A stretch of DNA of 38,925 nucleotides. Origin: Nitrososphaerales archaeon. Its GTDB lineage: Archaea; Thermoproteota; Nitrososphaeria; Nitrososphaerales; CADDZS01. Below, one piece after another: positions 7,282 to 14,947 of this stretch (position 1 is its first letter; every line of letters begins with the position of its first letter). The stretch lies in contig JASHNZ010000063.1 in NCBI GenBank assembly GCA_030041355.1, forward strand, positions 1-38,925, given 5' to 3'. The notes below the pieces were generated by a model. That model saw only the letters and a program-made list of their open reading frames with translations, did no database searches and was not told the origin of the DNA. The position numbers were made by a program, and so were the translations under genes.

Positions 7282-8095
7282 TTTCGATATCGCAAATATA
7301 GTTGGCGCCGTTGCCTTCTCTGCGACTTTTGGTTACGCTATCTATACTGCCCTCGGTATCAGGCGCACTTTTTCAGTACCACTGTACCGCAGTCAAGCTC
7401 TCGGTGTAGCGCTCATCGCACTGATTATTTTGATCAATCTTCTATCTAACATAATTTTTTCATACATCCCTCCAAACGTTCCGAGCGATTTTCTCTTCAG
7501 TAACGTGGGCATAATCGGTGAATTGGCTTTCTTGCTCTGGTTTCCGATATTCTACTATTGGCTTGACAAATCAGAGCTGGCCGCGAGAAAATCAGATCCT
7601 TTGCTTCGAGACATTCTGCATTGGCAACTGGTCCGGTTGTTCCTCGGTCCATTGATCTATGCTTCGGTAGTGATTGCCGCAAGTACTGAAATAATCGAGA
7701 CCATTTTCTTTGGCGTGTCGCCCGTCAGTATGGCTAGCGAGAGCGCAGTACCTTCTAATTTGTTTATCATCTTGTTTCTGTTCATTCCCGGGATTATACT
7801 CTTTATCGGATTGCGGATTTTAGCCATAATAGCTCTCCCGATCGCCGCGTGGCAAACTAAAGATCCTTTGCTGAGAAAACAGATCTACTGGCTGGGACTC
7901 TTCTTTATTCTGAACTTTATAGGGGGTGCCTTACAAGGCACTATTTCAAATCCGTTCGAGGCACTATTCGTCTTGGACGCAATTGTCTTCGCGAACGGGT
8001 ACTGTTTGTACAAGAGTGCGAGGTCATTGGTTCCATCCTATAGTTTCTCATCTGAAGGAATCAAATCTGTTTCTGATCATCCGTCAGCAACTTAG
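7271..8095 (+). CDS. Array module A: seven-TM membrane protein
   Basis: 274 residues, about seven TM helices, N-terminus outside and C-terminus inside by the positive-inside rule. Features shared with the other three: loop IRRTFSVPLYRSQALGV after TM1, loop FYYWLDKSELAARKSDPLLR-D-x2-HW after TM3, and a C-terminal LYKSARSLVPSYSF. There is no retinal-type Lys context or kinase domain. Family not recognised. The ATG lies inside the last codons of the ATPase gene (11-nt overlap), so the two proteins are translationally coupled and probably partners. Confidence 0.82.
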   Translation: MLSSFDIANIVGAVAFSATFGYAIYTALGIRRTFSVPLYRSQALGVALIALIILINLLSNIIFSYIPPNVPSDFLFSNVGIIGELAFLLWFPIFYYWLDKSELAARKSDPLLRDILHWQLVRLFLGPLIYASVVIAASTEIIETIFFGVSPVSMASESAVPSNLFIILFLFIPGIILFIGLRILAIIALPIAAWQTKDPLLRKQIYWLGLFFILNFIGGALQGTISNPFEALFVLDAIVFANGYCLYKSARSLVPSYSFSSEGIKSVSDHPSAT

Positions 8096-8116
8096 GGCAA
8101 GGAACTGATCGATTTA

Positions 8117-8785
8117 GTGGCAACAACCGGAATAACTTCGCTTGATAGGCTTCTTGGGGATGGCTACCCCGATAAATCTGCGATTCTAGCTGTGGGGGCA
8201 CCGGGCCTAGGAAAGGAGGCTCTCAGCTACTGGTTCACTAACTCCGGTCTGCTGCAGGGCGATTTTTGCCTTTATGTATCGAAGCACTCTGTCCAGGAAG
8301 TTCTGAAAGATGCAAGAGCCTTTGGGCTCAATTTTGAAACCAGAGTTCCGTTTTGGATCGCAAGAGATGGAGGGGAGCTAAAGTGCGATGTGAAAGATCT
8401 CACAACTTTATCTTTCAATATCAAAGAAACCATAAGGAAAAACAATGCAAGGCGAATGAGGATTGTCTTTGACGCACTCTCTGCTCTGCTCATGCTGAAC
8501 TCCCCTGAGACGATTTACAATTTCTTCGGCAATCTCTTGGAGGAAGTGAAAAAGTACGATTCAGTTCTTCTCGGAACCGTCGAGGATGGCATGCACCAGC
8601 CTCAGACCATTGTCGCTTTGCAAGAATTGTTTGATGGCGTCGTAGAGTTTAGGCTCTACGAGGAAGGATTGCGTGTAACTCCTCTTCTTCGAATCAGGAA
8701 GATGCTTGGCGTTCAGCCGCAGCCCGGATATTACAGTTTCAGTTTTTCCCAAAATGGAATGGAGGTAGGCGCCTATGCTAAGTAG
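8117..8785 (+). CDS. Array module B: KaiC-like protein with GKE Walker A
   Basis: 222 residues from GTG 8117, 21 bases after module A. P-loop GAPGLGKE and Walker B-like RIVFDALSALLM align exactly with module A. The position of the KaiC catalytic glutamates reads YVSKHS. The body is closely similar to module A (VPFW-A-DGG-LKCDV, LFDGVVEFRLYEEGL). The GTG start is fixed by alignment with paralogues and by AAGGA at about 8099-8103. It ends GMEVGAYAK, with the membrane partner starting 11 nt before its end. Confidence 0.87.
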   Translation: MATTGITSLDRLLGDGYPDKSAILAVGAPGLGKEALSYWFTNSGLLQGDFCLYVSKHSVQEVLKDARAFGLNFETRVPFWIARDGGELKCDVKDLTTLSFNIKETIRKNNARRMRIVFDALSALLMLNSPETIYNFFGNLLEEVKKYDSVLLGTVEDGMHQPQTIVALQELFDGVVEFRLYEEGLRVTPLLRIRKMLGVQPQPGYYSFSFSQNGMEVGAYAK

Positions 8786-9554
8786 CTATGACATCGAAAT
8801 TTTGATCGGAGGTCTGGCAAATCTTGCGGCTTATGGCTATGCCGCATTCTGGGCGTCAAATATCAGGAGAGGACTGACTGTGAAGCTCTATCGAAACCAA
8901 GCACTTGGAATTGGGCTCGTGAGCATCGGTTTGGCATTTTTCACCATCGCATTCGCAGCCAAAGGCCAGTTTCTCCTTCGTTTTATTGGGACAAAGTTTA
9001 TCCTAGCAGATGACATAAGTTTCGGAATATTATTCTTCGCAACGCTACCACTTTTCTACTGGACAGACCAATCGCTTCAAGCGGCAAGGCAATCCGATCC
9101 GCTGGAACGAGATCAATTTCATTGGAGCATAGTTCGAAGAATCCTTTGGATAGTTATCTCGATTTGTTTAATCGGGTTGGTGATCTCTGTCACAGCCGCG
9201 GGGGTACAGAACTGCGATTGTATGGTAGGTCCTCAAAACCTAATTATACCAGCAACTCTTGCAAACTGGGGAATCCCTCTCGCTTCTTCCGCAATATTGC
9301 TACCATTCGTGTGGAGGAGATCAAATGACATTACCTTCCGCAGACATTTGAAGTGGTTTGCGCTGTCGGCGATCTTGCTTGGTCTGTCATTTGTATGGCT
9401 TGGTACTTTTGGCCTCATAATTCCGCTCAACGCGTACCTGGCTTCGGGGGGTCAGTACATCCTCGTTTTGCTTTCAGCATATTTTCTTTACCGAAGTGCG
9501 AGGGCAATTGTTCCTCTATATTCATTCAAAGAGAAAATTGCGGGTAAGGAGTAG
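8775..9554 (+). CDS. Array module B: seven-TM membrane protein
   Basis: 259 residues, about seven TM helices. It keeps the array signatures: IRRGLTVKLYRNQALGI, FYWTDQSLQAARQSDPLERDQFHW, and C-terminal FLYRSARAIVPLYSF. The first residues MLSSYDI match module A (MLSSFDI), because this DNA also encodes the end of the ATPase. The luminal/external loop between TM4 and TM5 carries two Cys (NCDCMVG), absent from the other copies. Function unknown; likely the membrane partner of the ATPase at 8117. Confidence 0.82.
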   Translation: MLSSYDIEILIGGLANLAAYGYAAFWASNIRRGLTVKLYRNQALGIGLVSIGLAFFTIAFAAKGQFLLRFIGTKFILADDISFGILFFATLPLFYWTDQSLQAARQSDPLERDQFHWSIVRRILWIVISICLIGLVISVTAAGVQNCDCMVGPQNLIIPATLANWGIPLASSAILLPFVWRRSNDITFRRHLKWFALSAILLGLSFVWLGTFGLIIPLNAYLASGGQYILVLLSAYFLYRSARAIVPLYSFKEKIAGKE

Positions 9555-9568
9555 GGACGAGAGTCTTT

Positions 9569-10240
9569 TTGGTATCCACCGGCATTTCAAGTATCGACGG
9601 TCTGCTCAATGGAGGCTTTCCCGAAAAGTCTACTGTCTTGATTGTTGGTCCGCCTGGCATAGGAAAAGAAGCCCTAGGATATTGGTTCACGCACGCTGGC
9701 CTAGTTCAAAATGACTTTTCGATATATGCAACAAGATTATCCGTCCACGAAGTACTTCAGGATCTTAGAGCATTTGGAATAGATTTCTCACAAAGAGTAC
9801 CTTTTTGGTATTCCAGTGATGGCAATTCACAAATAAAACTGAACATCAATGACCTGACCAACATATCATACAACATCAAAGAAATCATGAAGAAAAATGC
9901 CGACCGGCGCTCAAGGATTGTTACAGACATTCTTTCTTCGCTTTTGATGCTGAACCCGCCCGAGACTGTCTATCGATTTCTCACGCAGTTGTTTGAAGAC
10001 ATCAAACAGTACGACTCTGTCTTTCTTGCAACGCTCGAAGAAGGGATGCATCCACCTAATGTCTTGGCAGCCATGCAGCAATTGTTCGACGGCGTTATTG
10101 AACTAAAGCTCTACGAGGAAGGCCTTCGAGTCATCCCGCTCCTTAGAATAAGAAAGATGAGAGGAGTGCCACCGCAACCGGGTTACTACAATTTCTCATT
10201 TTCAAAAACTGGAATGGAGGTCAAACCGTATGTTCAGTGA
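9569..10240 (+). CDS. Array module C: KaiC-like protein with GKE Walker A
   Basis: 223 residues from TTG 9569, 14 bases after module B. P-loop GPPGIGKE, Walker B-like RIVTDILSSLLM, and YATRLS in place of the catalytic glutamates. The last 46 codons (10103-10240) are almost identical in DNA to module D, far more than the rest of the gene. The start is set by paralogue alignment (VSTGISSIDGLL). The stop overlaps the membrane gene by 11 nt. Confidence 0.87.
   Translation: MVSTGISSIDGLLNGGFPEKSTVLIVGPPGIGKEALGYWFTHAGLVQNDFSIYATRLSVHEVLQDLRAFGIDFSQRVPFWYSSDGNSQIKLNINDLTNISYNIKEIMKKNADRRSRIVTDILSSLLMLNPPETVYRFLTQLFEDIKQYDSVFLATLEEGMHPPNVLAAMQQLFDGVIELKLYEEGLRVIPLLRIRKMRGVPPQPGYYNFSFSKTGMEVKPYVQ
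10103..10240 (+). repeat. Near-identical tract shared with 11565-11702
   Basis: 138 bases matching the 3' end of the module D ATPase with six differences by direct comparison, including a perfect 79-base block (10145-10223 versus 11607-11685). The offset is exactly 1462. The rest of the two genes differs at many synonymous sites, so this looks like gene conversion. Confidence 0.85.
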
Positions 10241-11021
10241 CCAACAGATCTTCCTATTATTTGTGATAGATCTCATACCAATTCCTTTGATAGTTTACTC
10301 AGCTTACCGAGCTTTCAACATCAGAAGAGCACTCGCTGTTCCGCTTTACCGCAGTCAAGCTCTCGGCGTAGTTTTGGTTGGCCTTAGCATCATTGGGTTC
10401 GCTTTCACGTTCAACCTCTACAATAGTCTGAATTTGAATTCAAACTTTTACAGTTTCTTTGAAGTCTTGATCGGATTTGCGATCCCTCCGTTTGTGACTT
10501 TCTACTGGATCGATGCATCGATGAGGACCGCGAGGAAATCCGATCCTCTTCTGAGAGATGTTTTGCATTGGAGAATTGTGCGTAAGATCCTATGGATTTG
10601 GTTCGGAGGGATATTTTTGATATTTGTTGATGTGATAACCGTTACTTTTGCGGAAGAGATTCAACAGGGACAATTAAACAGTACAACTAGCTCACCGGGC
10701 GCTGTTACTTTTGTGTTGTTCCTTTCCCCGCTATTTATAGTTCCAATTGTTGGCCTCGTATTTCTCCCGAGAGCGGCGAAGATGTCAGGAGATAAAAGAC
10801 TCGGGAAACATCTGCGCTGGTTCGGACTCTATATTTTCTTCGTCCTGGGTGCCTTCGCGGCCGTACTCATACCGAATCCATCCGGTTTCTTGGGTTCTCT
10901 TCTGTTCCAGCTTGAAGTTGCAATTCCTCAGATCGTGGGCGGACTTTGCCTTTACAAGAGCGTGAGATGGCTCGTCCCCCTTAATCTGATTGAGCCCGTA
11001 ACTGACGCAAAGGAAGCGTAA
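10230..11021 (+). CDS. Array module C: seven-TM membrane protein
   Basis: 263 residues with about seven TM helices. Array signatures: IRRALAVPLYRSQALGV, FYWIDASMRTARKSDPLLRDVLHW, a second loop KMSGDKRLGKHLRWFG, and C-terminal CLYKSVRWLVPLNLI. It is closest to module D, including a shared FTFNLYNSL in the first external loop. C and D therefore form a more recent pair. Function unknown; presumed partner of the preceding ATPase. Confidence 0.82.
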   Translation: MFSDQQIFLLFVIDLIPIPLIVYSAYRAFNIRRALAVPLYRSQALGVVLVGLSIIGFAFTFNLYNSLNLNSNFYSFFEVLIGFAIPPFVTFYWIDASMRTARKSDPLLRDVLHWRIVRKILWIWFGGIFLIFVDVITVTFAEEIQQGQLNSTTSSPGAVTFVLFLSPLFIVPIVGLVFLPRAAKMSGDKRLGKHLRWFGLYIFFVLGAFAAVLIPNPSGFLGSLLFQLEVAIPQIVGGLCLYKSVRWLVPLNLIEPVTDAKEA

Positions 11022-11030
11022 AGTAGGGAT

Positions 11031-11702
11031 TTGGCGTCTACAGGACTCCCAGCCCTAGACAAACTTCTTGTCGACGGATACCCAGACCGATCCACTATTC
11101 TGGTCATAGGGCCGCCCGGCATTGGAAAGGAAGCGCTGTGCTACTGGTTTACTCAATCGGGATTAGTTCAAAACGACTTTACACTCTACGCAACTAGACT
11201 CTCTTCGAAAGAAGTACTCCAAGACTCAAGAGCTTTCGGCGTTGACTTCTCAAATAAAGTGCCGTTCTGGTACTCCAGCGACGGTCCAGGGAAGATGAAG
11301 TTCAACGTGAATGATCTTGCTTCTCTATCGTACAATATCAAAGACATACTAAAGCAAGATGAAAATAGAAGAGCGAGAATTACAATCGATGTACTATCTT
11401 CCCTCCTGATGCTTAACCCGCCCGACACAATTTACAAATTTCTAACGCAGTTATTTGATGAAGTGAAGAAGTACGATTCAGTTCTCCTAGCCACGATAGA
11501 AGAAGGGATGCATCCGCCAAATGTTCTAGCTGCGATGCAACAGTTGTTTGATGGAGTAATCGAGCTAAAGCTCTACGAGGAAGGCCTTCGAGTCATCCCA
11601 CTTCTCAGAATAAGAAAGATGAGAGGAGTGCCACCGCAACCGGGTTACTACAATTTCTCATTTTCAAAAACTGGAATGGAGGTCAGACCATATGTTCAGT
11701 AA
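11031..11702 (+). CDS. Array module D: KaiC-like protein with GKE Walker A
   Basis: 223 residues from TTG 11031, nine bases after module C. P-loop GPPGIGKE, Walker B-like ARITIDVLSSLLM with Asp, and YATRLS where KaiC has glutamates. The C-terminal 46 codons match module C nearly base for base. The start is set by alignment with paralogues (ASTGLPALDKLL). The stop overlaps the partner membrane gene by 11 nt, as in every module. Confidence 0.87.
   Translation: MASTGLPALDKLLVDGYPDRSTILVIGPPGIGKEALCYWFTQSGLVQNDFTLYATRLSSKEVLQDSRAFGVDFSNKVPFWYSSDGPGKMKFNVNDLASLSYNIKDILKQDENRRARITIDVLSSLLMLNPPDTIYKFLTQLFDEVKKYDSVLLATIEEGMHPPNVLAAMQQLFDGVIELKLYEEGLRVIPLLRIRKMRGVPPQPGYYNFSFSKTGMEVRPYVQ
11565..11702 (+). 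repeat. Near-identical tract shared with 10103-10240
   Basis: Partner of the tract in module C. It covers the codons from LKLYEEGLRVIPLL to the stop and includes the start codon of the module D membrane gene. The sharp 5' edge of similarity supports a conversion tract rather than selection alone. Confidence 0.85.
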
Positions 11703-12432
11703 TTTTGAACTGATTTCATTCATAATAAGCATCATTCCTCTTCCGGTAATTGCATACTCGGCTTATCGGGTCCTCAACATCCGGCGAGCGCTCGCCGTTC
11801 GGCTCTATCGCAACCAGGCACTCGGAGTATTCTTAGTCGCGATCGCCTACTTCGGCTATATCTTAACATTCAACCTCTACAATAGTCTTGGTTTCACATC
11901 TTTAGCGTATACGACCGCCGAGGTCTTGTTCTCATTTGGTTTTTCGCCTTTGTTGACTTTCTATTGGATCGATTATTCAATTCGCACGGCGAGAAGATCC
12001 GATCCACTTCTCAGGGAGGTTTTACATTGGAAACAACTCCGTATCGCCTTTTGGGTATGGGTAGGAGCTGCATTTTCATTACTAGTGGGTGTGATGATTA
12101 TTGCCCCATCCAGCGGTGCTCCTGCACTACCATTATTCATTTCCATTCTCTCACCAATTTTCCTAGCGGCAATTTGTGGACTCGTCTTCCTGCCTCGAGC
12201 CGCTAGAATGGCCGGAGACAAGAGATTTGGCAAACATCTCCTCTGGTTTGGATTATTCATTTTCTTTATTCTAGCCCCCCTAGTTTCCATCTTTTTTATA
12301 GGTGGTTGGCCGAGTCTTTTCACTTTCGCCATATCTCAAACAATCGGTGGATTTTGCCTCTATCGGAGCATTCGTTGGCTCGTTCCACTGAACCGCTTAC
12401 CGTCGCCAGTCTCTGAGGAAGCTGGAGCTTAA
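11692..12432 (+). CDS. Array module D: seven-TM membrane protein
   Basis: 246 residues, about seven TM helices, the shortest of the four. Signatures: IRRALAVRLYRNQALGV, FYWIDYSIRTARRSDPLLREVLHW, RMAGDKRFGKHLLWFG, and C-terminal CLYRSIRWLVPLNRL. The external loop between TM4 and TM5 is shorter than in A-C, the region where the four copies vary most. Function unknown; presumed partner of the ATPase at 11031. Confidence 0.82.
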   Translation: MFSNFELISFIISIIPLPVIAYSAYRVLNIRRALAVRLYRNQALGVFLVAIAYFGYILTFNLYNSLGFTSLAYTTAEVLFSFGFSPLLTFYWIDYSIRTARRSDPLLREVLHWKQLRIAFWVWVGAAFSLLVGVMIIAPSSGAPALPLFISILSPIFLAAICGLVFLPRAARMAGDKRFGKHLLWFGLFIFFILAPLVSIFFIGGWPSLFTFAISQTIGGFCLYRSIRWLVPLNRLPSPVSEEAGA

Positions 12433-12442
12433 AGACTAAATT

Positions 12443-12693
12443 TTGGCCTCGACGGGCTCCCCTCACTTGACAAGCTCCTCGTCGATGGTTACCCGGACCG
12501 ATCTACAATTCTAGTGGTAGGACCTCCCGGGATCGGAAAAGAAGCTCTCGGATATTGGTTACTGAGCTCAGCCCTAAACCAAGGGGACTTCGCTTTCTAT
12601 CTTACAAAACGCGCGGCTCGTGAAGTGATGAAAGATGCGGATGGATTTGGTGTCGACTTGCGTGCTTCTGGTAGCCTTTATTGGATACGATAA
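12443..12693 (+). pseudogene. Array module E: truncated, frameshifted KaiC-like gene
   Basis: Eleven bases after module D a TTG begins what should read LASTGLPSLDKLL, but one base is missing near 12455, so the true frame has no start codon. In the shifted frame it reads DKLLVDGYPDRSTILVVG, then P-loop PPGIGKEALGYW, and continues to FGVDLRASGSLYWIR before a stop at 12691. Only the N-terminal third remains; no membrane partner follows. The intact GKE P-loop shows it belonged to the same family. It marks the decaying downstream end of the array. Confidence 0.85.
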
Positions 12694-12790
12694 GGAAGTT
12701 CTAAATTAGGCAAGTTTTGGCCCCGAGAATTTCATCCCGGCCTTGGGCGCGGACTACACTTTGAGTTACAAGCGCTGTACATGGGTCTAG

Positions 12791-14227
12791 TTGCCAATAC
12801 TCGCACACACCACAAGCTCAGAAACGAATATAGTCAGCCTAAGAATATCTCAACAAATTGTGTATCTGAAGGACATAACCGGAAGCTTGGGGAATGAGCT
12901 CTCAGGGAAGAGAATCGCCCTCTGCGTGACAGCCTCTGTTTCAATCACTGAAGCACCACGAATCGCGAGACTGCTCATGCGCCACGGAGCGGAGGTCATT
13001 ACTGTCCTTACGCCTAAAGCTTGCGAATTTGTTTCTCCTATGATTTTCGAGTGGTCGACCGGAAATCCCCCAGTTACGAAATTGACTGGTAAGGTCGAGC
13101 ACGTAGAACTGGTTTCCCCATTATCTTCGAAGAGAGCAGATCTGATTTTAATCGCGCCTTGCACGGCTAACACCCTTGGAAAAATTTCCAGCGGAATAAG
13201 TGATGAGCCAGTTTCAACTTTGGTCTGCACGGCTCTTGGGACCAAAATTCCGATCCTTATCGCAAGTGCAATGCATGAGCCCATGATTAAGAATCCGATA
13301 GTTCAGCAAGCCAAAGAGAAGCTCGAACGCTCGGGTGTCAAATTCATTGAAGGTAGCTTGACTGAATCAAAATCAAAGCTCGCAGATCCCGAGGAGATTG
13401 CTCAAGCAGTGATCGCTGTGATTGGAAAGTTGAATAGCGACATCAAAAAAGAAGGCAACGCGAAATCCACATCAAAACCGGAGGTATTCAAAGGACAAAA
13501 AAGTCTAGCGGGTGTCAACCTCATAATAACTGCCGGACCCACCCGAGAGCCGATCGATCAAGTCCGCTTCATCACTAACCCAAGCACGGGGAAGATGGGA
13601 ATAGCTCTTGTGGAAGAAGCCATCGCAAAGGGAGCGAAGAGAGTAACTTTGATCCAGGGCCCTGGTGTTGTGATTCCGGATATATTCAAGAGCACAGATG
13701 GGAGGTTGGAAGTCAAACCGGTTGTAACCACCCAGGAGATGCAAGACTCTGTTCTTTCGACTCTTTCAAAGAAAGGCGAGTATAATGTTCTTATTTCTGC
13801 TGGTGCTCCCGCTGATTACACTAGTCGATCTTATGTGGCCGGAAAGATCAATACTTCTACCAAACCTAGTCTCAAGCTTGAGCTGGTCGCAACAAAGAAG
13901 ATTATCAAGATCGCAAAAGAAAAGTTTCCAGACACTTTCGTCGTCGCTTTCAAGGCTGAGCACGGTTTGAAGAACCAAAACGAACTATCCTTCAAAGCAC
14001 TGGAAGCGCTCAAATCCTCAGGGGCAGACCTTGTAGTGGGAAATGATGTTGGAAGAACCGACATTGGTTTTGGTTCGGATTTCAATGAGGTGATAGTTGT
14101 ATCCAAAAATGGCAAAGTGAGAGATCTCCCCAAAGCTCGCAAGAATGAGATTGCTTCAAAAATTTTGGACATAATCTCAGAAGAGCTTTCGAATTCTCCA
14201 CGGGCTTTCCGCCATAAAGAATTGTAG
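12791..14227 (+). CDS. coaBC: Bifunctional phosphopantothenoylcysteine decarboxylase / phosphopantothenate-cysteine ligase
   Basis: 478 residues, normal for the fused CoaBC of coenzyme A synthesis. The N-terminal flavoprotein half (CoaC) begins LSGKRIALCVTASVS and includes the EHVEL histidine region, the PCTANTLGKISSGISDEP segment and the AMHEPM segment. The C-terminal ligase half (CoaB) begins NLIITAGPTREPIDQVRFIT with NPSTGKMG and later KAEHGL and VGNDVGR motifs. CoaC decarboxylates the product CoaB forms from phosphopantothenate, cysteine and a nucleotide (CTP in most homologues). The start TTG 12791 gives ~35 residues before the flavoprotein core, so a later start such as GTG in VYLKD is possible. 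Confidence 0.95.
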   Translation: MPILAHTTSSETNIVSLRISQQIVYLKDITGSLGNELSGKRIALCVTASVSITEAPRIARLLMRHGAEVITVLTPKACEFVSPMIFEWSTGNPPVTKLTGKVEHVELVSPLSSKRADLILIAPCTANTLGKISSGISDEPVSTLVCTALGTKIPILIASAMHEPMIKNPIVQQAKEKLERSGVKFIEGSLTESKSKLADPEEIAQAVIAVIGKLNSDIKKEGNAKSTSKPEVFKGQKSLAGVNLIITAGPTREPIDQVRFITNPSTGKMGIALVEEAIAKGAKRVTLIQGPGVVIPDIFKSTDGRLEVKPVVTTQEMQDSVLSTLSKKGEYNVLISAGAPADYTSRSYVAGKINTSTKPSLKLELVATKKIIKIAKEKFPDTFVVAFKAEHGLKNQNELSFKALEALKSSGADLVVGNDVGRTDIGFGSDFNEVIVVSKNGKVRDLPKARKNEIASKILDIISEELSNSPRAFRHKEL

Positions 14228-14251
14228 GATTACCAACGGTTCAAGCATCAT

Positions 14252-14947
14252 TTGTGCTCAATCGTCGCAGCAATCCGTCAGAAAGAACTGGATATGGTAT
14301 TCTTTGAAAACAGAGATCGGCCCAAAGAGCTATTCATCGGAAATGACATCAGAAGAATAGACGATGTAATCGGAATCTATGATTTCCGAGCCAAAGGCAT
14401 GGCCTGCGGGTATTCTCTCAGATCGGGAACTGCTGGAGGTGTGGCGAACATATTGGGCTATACAGGGCGAAAATCGAGGGGAGTGATTTTACTTAGCGCT
14501 CTAAAGGAAGGAAAATCTGCGAAGGATGCGGCAAGAGTTGTCAAAGAAGAGGTTTCTCGTGGAGAGTACAGCTCAGCAAAATATGTTTTTTGCGATAAAA
14601 AGATAATCGTTAGTCTTGAGAACTTCGGAACAAAAGTGCACTATTCAGAAGATCTGAAAAAGCGATTCGTAGTTACCACAAACCATTTTCATAATCTACG
14701 CGTTGGAAAGAGATTAGAAAATTCGATACTCAGAGAAAAGTATCTTCAAACTCTAGGCAACAACATAACGGAGCAAGGAATTTTGAAACTTGCTACGCGA
14801 CACCGCAATCCCGCTATCTGTCGCCACGGTAGGACACTTTCTAGCTTCATAGCCTTCGAAAGGCGCAACGAAATACCACAGATACTTTACTCCTTGGGTG
14901 AGCCCTGCAAAGGATACAGAGTTTTTGAATTAGGACATACGAGCTAG
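14252..14947 (+). CDS. TANGO2/NRDE-type Ntn-hydrolase-like protein
   Basis: 231 residues. The frame starts TTG then TGC, so after Met removal Cys would be the N-terminal residue, the nucleophile position of Ntn hydrolases (MCSIVAA). The motif ENRDRP corresponds to the NRDE motif of TANGO2-like proteins, and GGVANILGYTG and RHGRTLSSFIAF fit the family pattern. Homologues are linked to heme or acyl-lipid handling, but the reaction is unsettled. It overlaps the convergent next gene by four bases. Confidence 0.75.
   Translation: MCSIVAAIRQKELDMVFFENRDRPKELFIGNDIRRIDDVIGIYDFRAKGMACGYSLRSGTAGGVANILGYTGRKSRGVILLSALKEGKSAKDAARVVKEEVSRGEYSSAKYVFCDKKIIVSLENFGTKVHYSEDLKKRFVVTTNHFHNLRVGKRLENSILREKYLQTLGNNITEQGILKLATRHRNPAICRHGRTLSSFIAFERRNEIPQILYSLGEPCKGYRVFELGHTS

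Noticed and set aside
7271-12432. The seven-TM proteins as rhodopsins
   Set aside because: The last helix lacks a retinal-binding Lys context, and the conserved residues lie in cytoplasmic loops rather than in a retinal pocket.
6610-12693. The array as a mobile element or CRISPR-like repeat
   Set aside because: No transposase, terminal repeats, integrase or direct-repeat/spacer pattern is visible; the repetition is gene duplication.
12850-13284. 144-codon reverse frame inside coaBC
   Set aside because: It lies wholly within a clear CoaBC coding region and shows no protein family features.
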